Assembly (NCBI GenBank): GCA_043813895.1
Contig: JBDRKQ010000102.1
Coordinates: 4,179 to 68,178, forward strand
Direction of reading: 5' to 3'
DNA length: 64,000 nt
Origin: CAZTAR01 sp043813895
GTDB taxonomy: Bacteria > Planctomycetota > Phycisphaerae > UBA1845 > UTPLA1
Under the pieces are notes generated by a model. That model saw nothing but the letters and a program-made list of their open reading frames with translations, was not told the DNA's origin and made no database searches. The position numbers and the translations under genes are program-made. How positions within the stretch are numbered: position 1 is the first letter of the stretch; every line of letters begins with the position of its first letter. Shown piece after piece: positions 59,435 to 64,000 of this stretch.

Positions 59435-61561
59435 CTACTCGATGTAGCCGTATCGTCTCAGCAACGCCTGCTGGAGCGCAGGCGGCATCGGTTGGTAATC
59501 CAGCGGCTCCATCGACCAGCTCGAACGACCCTGTGTGAGGGTCCGGAGCTTCGTGGCGTACTCGAACATCTCAGCAAGGGGGGCCTGGGCACGGATCACA
59601 CGGTACTGGCCCCGCGTATCCGTATCCTGTATCAGCCCGCGACGAGCGCTCAGATCGCCGCTGACAGCTCCGAAATACTCCTCGGGCGCGGAAACCTCCA
59701 GCTTCATGATCGGTTCGAGGATCACCGGCCCTGCCTTCTGCACTGCCTCCTCGAACGCCACCCTCGCCGCGTTCTCGAACGCCAGGACCGAGCCCTGATC
59801 CTCGCGAACGACTGCGTCCAGCAGCGTCGCACGGATGTTCAGCATCTCGTACCCGGCCAGGACGCCGACTTGCAGGCAATCACGGATCCCGTGCTCCACC
59901 GCCTCGACGAACCCCGCGGAGACCGTCGCGGCATCCACTGCACTAACGAACTCAAACGGCACCCGCCCCTTCTCGACGACGAAGGGCTCGACCCCGACCG
60001 TGACCGCCGCGAACTGGGTCTGCCCCCCGATCTGCCGCAGGAAGCTCCCCTCCGCCTGGGCGCTGTTCAGGATCGCCTCACGGTAGGCCACGCGCGGGCG
60101 GCCCACGTTTATCGGAACACGGTAATCGGTCGCCAGCTTCTGCGCGAGCACCTCCAGGTGAAGCTCGCCCATGCCGCTGATAATCGTCTGTCCCGTCTCT
60201 TTGTCGAAACTATGCCGGAACGTCGGATCCTGGCGCGAGAGCCTTTCCAGCGCGGCTCCCAACAGATCACGGTCTTTGGTGCTCCGCGGCTCCACCGACA
60301 CGCTGATCACCGGCGTGGGAAACTTGATCTGCTCCAGCACCACCGGATTGCCGGGATCGCAGAGCGTGTGGCCCGTCAACGCGTCCTTGAGCCCGACGCA
60401 GGCCACGATGTCGCCGGCCAACGCCTCGTCGAGTTGTTCGCGGCGTTTGGCGAACATGCGGAACACCCGGCTGAGGTTCTCTTTCTTTCCGGTGTTCGCG
60501 TTGAACACGCGCGTATTGCCTCGCAACCTGCCGCTGTAGATCCGCAGGTAGTAAAGGTCCAGGGGCTTCTCCGCCACGACCTTGAACACCAGGGCGGCGA
60601 AAGGCTCCTTCGGACTCGACGCGACAGAGACCCGCGTGGCGTCCTTGACCGACCGCACCCCCTCCACCGGCGGCCGCTCCAACGGCGAAGGCAGATAGTC
60701 AACGACGCCGTCCAGCACCCTCTGCACGCCGATGTTCCGCAACGCCGATCCGCAGAACACGGGCTGCACTTTGCCGGCCACAGTTGCACGACGCAGAGCC
60801 CGGCGGATCTCCGCCTCTTCAAACGGCTGCTCTTCGAGGTACTTCTCCATTAAGGCGTCATCCGCCTCGGCCGCCTTCTCCTCCAGATTGTGCCGCCAGC
60901 GCTCAACCTCCGGAGCCATCGCCTCCGGAATGTCGGCCTCTTCGATCGTCCCGCCCTGATCGCCCCTGAAGCGGTATGCCTTCATCGTGATCAGATCGAC
61001 GATTCCCTCGAAAGCGCTCTCCGCGCCGATCGGCAATTGCACGGGCACCGGATGCGCCGCCAGCCGCTTCTCCATGGACGCCACCGACGCCTCGAAGTCG
61101 GCCCCAATCTTGTCCATCTTGTTCACCAGGCAGATTCGCGGCACGACGTATTTGTCCGCCTGACGCCATACGGTCTCCGACTGTGCCTCAACGCCCTCCT
61201 TGGCGTCGAAGACGATGATCGCCCCGTCCAGCACGCGGAGGCTCCGCTCGACCTCCGCGGTGAAATCCACGTGCCCCGGCGTGTCGATCAGGTTGATGGA
61301 GTGGTCCCGCCACGGGAATGTCACCGCGGCACTGAAGATGGTGATCCCCCGATTCTGTTCCTGCTCGTCGAAATCGGTCGACGTGGTGCCGTCATCCACC
61401 TCGCCGATCTTGTGCTTGCGACCGGCATAGAAGAGGACGCGCTCGGTCGTGGTGGTCTTGCCGGCGTCGATGTGCGCGGCGATTCCGATGTTCCGCACCT
61501 TGGCTAAGGGTGAAGAGTCTGCTGTTCCATCCTCATCCGATGCGTCACCGTCGCCCGACAT
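59435..61561 (-). CDS. fusA: Elongation factor G
   Basis: This 708-residue GTPase drives ribosomal translocation. The G motifs are AHIDAGKTTTTERVLFYAG (G1), RGITIFSAAV (G2), DTPGHVDFTAEVERSLRVLDG (G3) and LVNKMDKIGADF (G4). Later domains include GMGELHLEVLAQKL and the C-terminal LRTLTQGRSSWSMEPLDYQPMP. The N-terminus has an acidic ~17-residue extension (SGDGDASDEDGTADSSP) before the first strand. ATG at 61561 is chosen because GGAG lies about nine bases upstream. No rpsL, rpsG or tuf gene accompanies it, unlike the usual str operon. Confidence 0.95.
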   Translation of the reverse strand: MSGDGDASDEDGTADSSPLAKVRNIGIAAHIDAGKTTTTERVLFYAGRKHKIGEVDDGTTSTDFDEQEQNRGITIFSAAVTFPWRDHSINLIDTPGHVDFTAEVERSLRVLDGAIIVFDAKEGVEAQSETVWRQADKYVVPRICLVNKMDKIGADFEASVASMEKRLAAHPVPVQLPIGAESAFEGIVDLITMKAYRFRGDQGGTIEEADIPEAMAPEVERWRHNLEEKAAEADDALMEKYLEEQPFEEAEIRRALRRATVAGKVQPVFCGSALRNIGVQRVLDGVVDYLPSPLERPPVEGVRSVKDATRVSVASSPKEPFAALVFKVVAEKPLDLYYLRIYSGRLRGNTRVFNANTGKKENLSRVFRMFAKRREQLDEALAGDIVACVGLKDALTGHTLCDPGNPVVLEQIKFPTPVISVSVEPRSTKDRDLLGAALERLSRQDPTFRHSFDKETGQTIISGMGELHLEVLAQKLATDYRVPINVGRPRVAYREAILNSAQAEGSFLRQIGGQTQFAAVTVGVEPFVVEKGRVPFEFVSAVDAATVSAGFVEAVEHGIRDCLQVGVLAGYEMLNIRATLLDAVVREDQGSVLAFENAARVAFEEAVQKAGPVILEPIMKLEVSAPEEYFGAVSGDLSARRGLIQDTDTRGQYRVIRAQAPLAEMFEYATKLRTLTQGRSSWSMEPLDYQPMPPALQQALLRRYGYIE

Positions 61562-61601
61562 CGCCGCGTACTCCGTGCAAGGCAGAAGCAAGAACAAACA
61601 C

Positions 61602-61649
61602 CGATCCGCCCCACGTCGCCAAACGCCGCGACCTCCACGAGGCGGATCG
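61602..61649 (-). promoter_or_regulatory. Inverted repeat in the fusA leader
   Basis: CGATCCGCC (61641-61649 on the minus strand) and GGCGGATCG (61602-61610 on the minus strand) are perfect 9-bp inverted arms 30 bases apart. They begin at about the predicted transcript start, so the mRNA leader before EF-G could fold into a long stem-loop. A regulatory role is possible but unproven. Confidence 0.45.
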
Positions 61650-61655
61650 TGTCTC

Positions 61656-61664
61656 AGTATATCA
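61656..61664 (-). promoter_or_regulatory. Extended -10 promoter for fusA
   Basis: The minus strand reads TGATATACT: a TG extension one base before TATACT, five of six matches to consensus. No clear -35 lies 17 bases upstream, which is tolerated in extended -10 promoters. The leader to ATG 61561 would be about 88 bases. Confidence 0.5.
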
Positions 61665-61695
61665 TCGGTCAAACACAAAGAGAAACGCCGGCTAC

Positions 61696-61708
61696 CCGCC
61701 GAAGGCGG
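61696..61708 (-). terminator. Candidate terminator hairpin downstream of the DUF2283 gene
   Basis: On the minus strand CCGCC-TTC-GGCGG forms a short 5-bp GC stem, and a T-rich run (GTTTCTCTTTGTGTTT) starts about 9 bases further on. It lies between the DUF2283 stop (61802) and the fusA promoter. The stem is short, so the call is tentative. Confidence 0.35.
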
Positions 61709-61801
61709 CTTGCATGGCCCCCATTCGGGGAACGTCCGCCTTGACCCAGATCTCCGCGCCCATCACGCCGGCGGGCCTGGTCTGGCTGGTCGGCGTTGCG
61801 T

Positions 61802-62026
61802 CTACAAGACGCCGACTTGCTTGGCATGAAGAGAAGCAACGACCCGATCGGCCAGAACCCGTGACGCGCGGAGGATCTCCACGCCGACGATGTTCTCGCC
61901 CTCCCCGTATTCGATGGTGATTCCCGGTGCGACTTCGACCGAACGGCTCACGGGCCCATCATCAGAGATCAGATAGAGAACGTCCGCCTCGGCATCATAA
62001 CGGCTTTGTACAGCGGCACTCGTCAT
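61802..62026 (-). CDS. DUF2283-domain protein (small antitoxin-like partner)
   Basis: This 74-residue protein is a single DUF2283 domain: SRYDAEADVLYLISDDGPVSRSVEVAPGITIEYGEGENIVGVEIL. Such proteins are often found next to DUF4258 genes in what look like toxin-antitoxin-type pairs. ATG at 62026 overlaps the stop of the DUF4258 gene by four bases, and a codon at 62035 adds three residues. The pairing is direct; the antitoxin idea is inference from family context. Confidence 0.8.
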   Translation of the reverse strand: MTSAAVQSRYDAEADVLYLISDDGPVSRSVEVAPGITIEYGEGENIVGVEILRASRVLADRVVASLHAKQVGVL

Positions 62027-62310
62027 GGCTTCCACCTTCCGCTCTGAAGCTTGAGGGTCACGTCCCGTTCATCCAACGGGTGAATCGTGATGACCACAAT
62101 CTCGTCTGGGCCCTCTTCAAATGCCACCATCATCAGGTGATCGCTGCCTCGATACGTTGCGGTTGCCAGGGCTATCCGGTAGCCCGTTGCCGTATCCTCC
62201 ACCACCCTATCCGGTTGCCTGATGATCTGCTCCGGCAAGTGCTGATCGATCTGGCGAAGGACGAGGCGCTCCTGCAGGTGGCGGCAATAACGAATCGGCT
62301 TCTGCTGCAT
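62023..62310 (-). CDS. DUF4258-domain protein (possible toxin-like partner)
   Basis: This 95-residue basic protein has the DUF4258 pattern: RHLQERLVLRQIDQHLPEQII early, then YRIALATATYRGSDHLMMVAFEEGPDEIVVITIHPLD. DUF4258 proteins resemble RelE/BrnT-like ribonuclease folds in some pairs, but this is not proven here. It precedes and overlaps the DUF2283 gene by four bases, which is the common order for the pair. The function is inferred. Confidence 0.75.
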   Translation of the reverse strand: MQQKPIRYCRHLQERLVLRQIDQHLPEQIIRQPDRVVEDTATGYRIALATATYRGSDHLMMVAFEEGPDEIVVITIHPLDERDVTLKLQSGRWKP

Positions 62311-62669
62311 TATAGCATCTTACAGGAGGCGTTCGACGTGGGCAAGCAGGTCCCAAGCGGAGACAGGGGCGACCGGCGATCCGCCCCACACGGTCTGGGC
62401 GGTGGTGATCGGCATCAGGTCCCCGGCCGATCGTCCTCCTCTTTCGTTATTCTTCATTCGCAATTCGACATTCTCTGCCGCCGCCGGGGATGGTGGCGGC
62501 CATCGCAGGGGCTCCTATGCATTACACGGGGCTACGCTGCGCCCCCGGGTCCGGGTCAAATGCAGCCGGCCGGGATGATACGCCCGGGCCAGGGAGGAGG
62601 CAAGGGGCGATTGGGGGGCTATGCCCTTGTACCGAAGTCGAGCGCCCAGGTTCAAAGAACCTGGGCCAC
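62311..62669. other. Intergenic stretch with decayed repeats
   Basis: This ~360-bp stretch has no supported gene. It contains GC-rich text resembling repeat remnants (for example ACGGGGCTACGCTGCGCCCC at about 62526-62545) and a perfect hairpin at 62644-62666. The promoter for the DUF4258/DUF2283 pair should be here, but none stands out. Confidence 0.45.
62644..62666 (-). terminator. Perfect 10-bp hairpin after the HEPN-like gene
   Basis: GCCCAGGTTC (62644-62653) and GAACCTGGGC (62657-62666) form a perfect 10-bp stem around a 3-base loop, starting 4 bases past the stop at 62670. No T run follows, so it may be a rho-type or protective 3' hairpin rather than an intrinsic terminator. Confidence 0.5.
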
Positions 62670-63233
62670 TCACCCCTCCAGGCTTCCGCCGTTTTCGAGG
62701 CTCTTCAGGTAACACTCAAGGTTGTCAGCGATCTTCTCGTATACACGCGGCAAGAAGTGGCCAATGTCTCCGAATGTGGGCTGTGATTGACTTGGGCCGC
62801 CGTGGTAGTGCCGAAGGTGTTCAAGAATGGCTTCCCTCTCGTCTTCAGGAATCTGCTGAAGAGGATCCCGAGATTGATAGTCGTGCATGTTCGAGAGATG
62901 GATGAAGGCACATCCGAATCTGTACACGGACCTCGTCCAGCCGTGGAGTTTATTAGCCAGTTCGACCATCTCCCGGTCTGTGACTCTTTGGCGCGACTCG
63001 CTTGCGGACCACGTTTTCCCCTCCACTGCAGCCTCAATCAACAGGTTCCTGTACTCGCGATCCTGTTGGGCAAGTAGGAAGATAACTCGCACAAGTGAAT
63101 CGAGTTCTTGGCGCAGGATCGAGACCATCTGTCCAGGCAATTCACGGAGGGCATGAATGGCTCGACGGTGTTCGTTCGACCGCGCTCGAACCTGTCGACA
63201 GAAAACCTCGACCTGCTCCATCTTTCCACTCAC
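62670..63233 (-). CDS. Hypothetical protein with HEPN-like RxxxxxxH motif
   Basis: This 187-residue soluble protein is mostly helical. The central helix contains YRFGCAFIHLSNMHDY, where R105 and H112 fit the Rx4-6H signature of HEPN ribonucleases. It is followed by DEREAILEHLRHYHGG and a C-terminal helix that may form a four-helix bundle. HEPN proteins are often toxins or defence nucleases. It starts with GTG at 63233 (ATG at 63221 is possible) seven bases after the membrane protein gene, so they are co-transcribed. The HEPN idea is from the motif and helix content only. Confidence 0.45.
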   Translation of the reverse strand: MSGKMEQVEVFCRQVRARSNEHRRAIHALRELPGQMVSILRQELDSLVRVIFLLAQQDREYRNLLIEAAVEGKTWSASESRQRVTDREMVELANKLHGWTRSVYRFGCAFIHLSNMHDYQSRDPLQQIPEDEREAILEHLRHYHGGPSQSQPTFGDIGHFLPRVYEKIADNLECYLKSLENGGSLEG

Positions 63234-63240
63234 TTATCCG

Positions 63241-63705
63241 TCACCCCGCGACGAGCTGGATGATGATTGCAATTCCCGTAGTCACAACCACGCCAGCGCC
63301 AAACAGTACATAGTCTCTCTTGGCACTCCGTTCTTGTCCTGACTCCAGTAGTTTGGCGAAGTGCTCCGCTACGGGAAGAGGTGTGTTCTCTAGAACCTCA
63401 ATCTTCTCCTTCATTCCCTTCTCGCGTGTCTCTAACCCCTTCAAGTCCGTTTCAAGCTTCTGGACAGCCGATTCCCGGGAGCGAGCCACCTGAGCTAATT
63501 CGGAAAGGACAGAATCGACCTCCCTCGATGCTTTCGTCAAACTCCCTGTCAAATCCGATAGACGCTCGCTGTATGGCTTCTCCGTATCCTTGCGGATTCC
63601 GAGAAGCTGTCGAATCAGCCTCTGAAAGAACTCAATAGACGCGACACCACCAGCCAAGAGGCTGGCAGCACCAGCGATTACCGAGACTAGAACTTCAATC
63701 CCCAT
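63241..63705 (-). CDS. Hypothetical membrane protein with coiled coil between two helices
   Basis: This 154-residue protein has an N-terminal membrane helix (about residues 3-22, IEVLVSVIAGAASLLAGGVA), a long charged helix at about 40-115 with clear heptads (LTGSLTKASREVDSVLSELAQ...LETDLKGLETREKGMKEKIEVLE), and a C-terminal membrane helix (about 131-152, YVLFGAGVVVTTGIAIIIQL). Both ends therefore anchor in the membrane. The layout recalls membrane effectors paired with a sensing or enzymatic partner, here the HEPN-like protein. ATG at 63705 has GGAAG seven bases upstream, next to a MITE-like element. Confidence 0.5.
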   Translation of the reverse strand: MGIEVLVSVIAGAASLLAGGVASIEFFQRLIRQLLGIRKDTEKPYSERLSDLTGSLTKASREVDSVLSELAQVARSRESAVQKLETDLKGLETREKGMKEKIEVLENTPLPVAEHFAKLLESGQERSAKRDYVLFGAGVVVTTGIAIIIQLVAG

Positions 63706-63730
63706 GTTTTTTCTTCCATTTGCGGTCTAA

Positions 63731-63843
63731 TATGACAGCGCTAGGTTCGTGTCCGACCGTGACTGGCGCTATCGAGGACTCGGTTTCGTCGTTCCGGCGA
63801 TCTGCCTTTCTGAGCCGCGATCGCGGTTTGTAGCGCTGTCATA
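63731..63843. mobile_element. MITE-like element with 13-bp perfect terminal inverted repeats
   Basis: TATGACAGCGCTA (63731-63743) and TAGCGCTGTCATA (63831-63843) are perfect 13-bp inverted ends of a 113-bp non-coding element. Both are flanked by CTAA (63727-63730 and 63844-63847), which looks like a 4-bp target-site duplication, although a TA duplication of an IS630/Tc1-type element is also possible. A 12-bp palindrome CCGCGATCGCGG lies inside at 63815-63826. No transposase is in the window. Its end is about 25 bases upstream of the start codon of the gene at 63705. Confidence 0.7.
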
Positions 63844-63887
63844 CTAACGGCGGGTGGCGCAAGTCTTTGGCCTCGATGGCACGATTC

Positions 63888-64000
63888 TCACGCCCCGATG
63901 GTCGCGCTGGCCGTCTCGCTCCACGGGCCGACCTCTCCCCGGGTGCTGAGCCATCTTACCATGTAATGCGCGGTCTTCCCACCGTCCGGGCCAGGTCGAT
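63888..64000 (-). CDS. C-terminal end of an unidentified gene, 5' part outside the window
   Basis: An open frame runs in from the right edge on the minus strand and stops with TGA at 63888-63890. The last 36 visible residues include HYMVRWLSTRGEVGPWSETA and end ATIGA, a beta-strand-like end reminiscent of a fibronectin type III-like domain seen at the C-termini of planctomycete hypothetical proteins. Only the 3' end is seen, so the product cannot be named. Confidence 0.55.
   Translation of the reverse strand, partial: RPGPDGGKTAHYMVRWLSTRGEVGPWSETASATIGA

Noticed and set aside
59492..60853. Long plus-strand open frame opposite fusA
   Set aside because: Antisense to elongation factor G; the translation is Arg/His-rich and matches no family.

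Overview
The window is GC-rich bacterial chromosomal DNA and most likely comes from a member of the Planctomycetota or a close PVC relative, possibly an uncultured lineage. This is inferred from several things together: an exosortase pair, a bactofilin, a PilM-PilN fusion, an extracytoplasmic-function (ECF) sigma factor next to a TPR pseudokinase, ribosomal proteins with long low-complexity tails, and many short palindromic intergenic repeats. No rRNA, tRNA, CRISPR array or full-length transposase gene was seen.

Layout. 1-10.5 kb is a mixed region: the 3' end of hemB, small hypothetical proteins, a CBS protein overlapping toward a SLC13-type anion transporter, a cupin, an RluA-type pseudouridine synthase, an exosortase with a membrane partner, a class C beta-lactamase-like serine hydrolase and a DUF4405 membrane protein. 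10.5-13.3 kb holds pilT and miaB. 13.4-14.8 kb holds a PrcB-like protein and a bactofilin with a good sigma-70 promoter. 14.9-27.3 kb is a minus-strand type IV pilus / type II secretion-like cluster. In transcription order it encodes a PilZ protein, PilB/GspE ATPase, PilC/GspF, major pilin, three minor pilins, a PilX-like protein, a PilM-PilN fusion, PilO-like, PilP-like, secretin, a TPR lipoprotein and an HDOD protein. 27.4-33.0 kb is a fumarylacetoacetate hydrolase-family gene and an RND pump with its adaptor.

33.4-38.7 kb on the plus strand encodes a transmembrane pseudokinase-TPR protein, then an ECF sigma factor, a single-span partner and a beta-propeller lipoprotein, these last three coupled by 4-base overlaps. 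38.9-42.3 kb holds a 958-residue exported CARDB/NHL-type protein and a HIT protein. 42.4-61.6 kb is the merged S10-spc-alpha ribosomal cluster on the minus strand: fusA, then rpsJ through rplQ, including secY, adk, map, rpoA and a 38-residue rpmJ. It has a consensus -35 promoter before rpsJ and a separate extended -10 promoter before fusA. S12, S7, EF-Tu, L30 and IF-1 are not in the cluster.

61.8-64.0 kb is accessory: a DUF2283/DUF4258 pair, a HEPN-like protein with a coiled-coil membrane partner, a 113-bp MITE-like element with perfect 13-bp inverted ends and CTAA flanks directly upstream of that pair, and the C-terminal end of another gene. The most interesting candidates are that last two-gene module and its MITE, the pseudokinase/ECF region, the PilM-PilN fusion, and the family of structure-conserved hairpin repeats near 1.0 kb and 8.05 kb.
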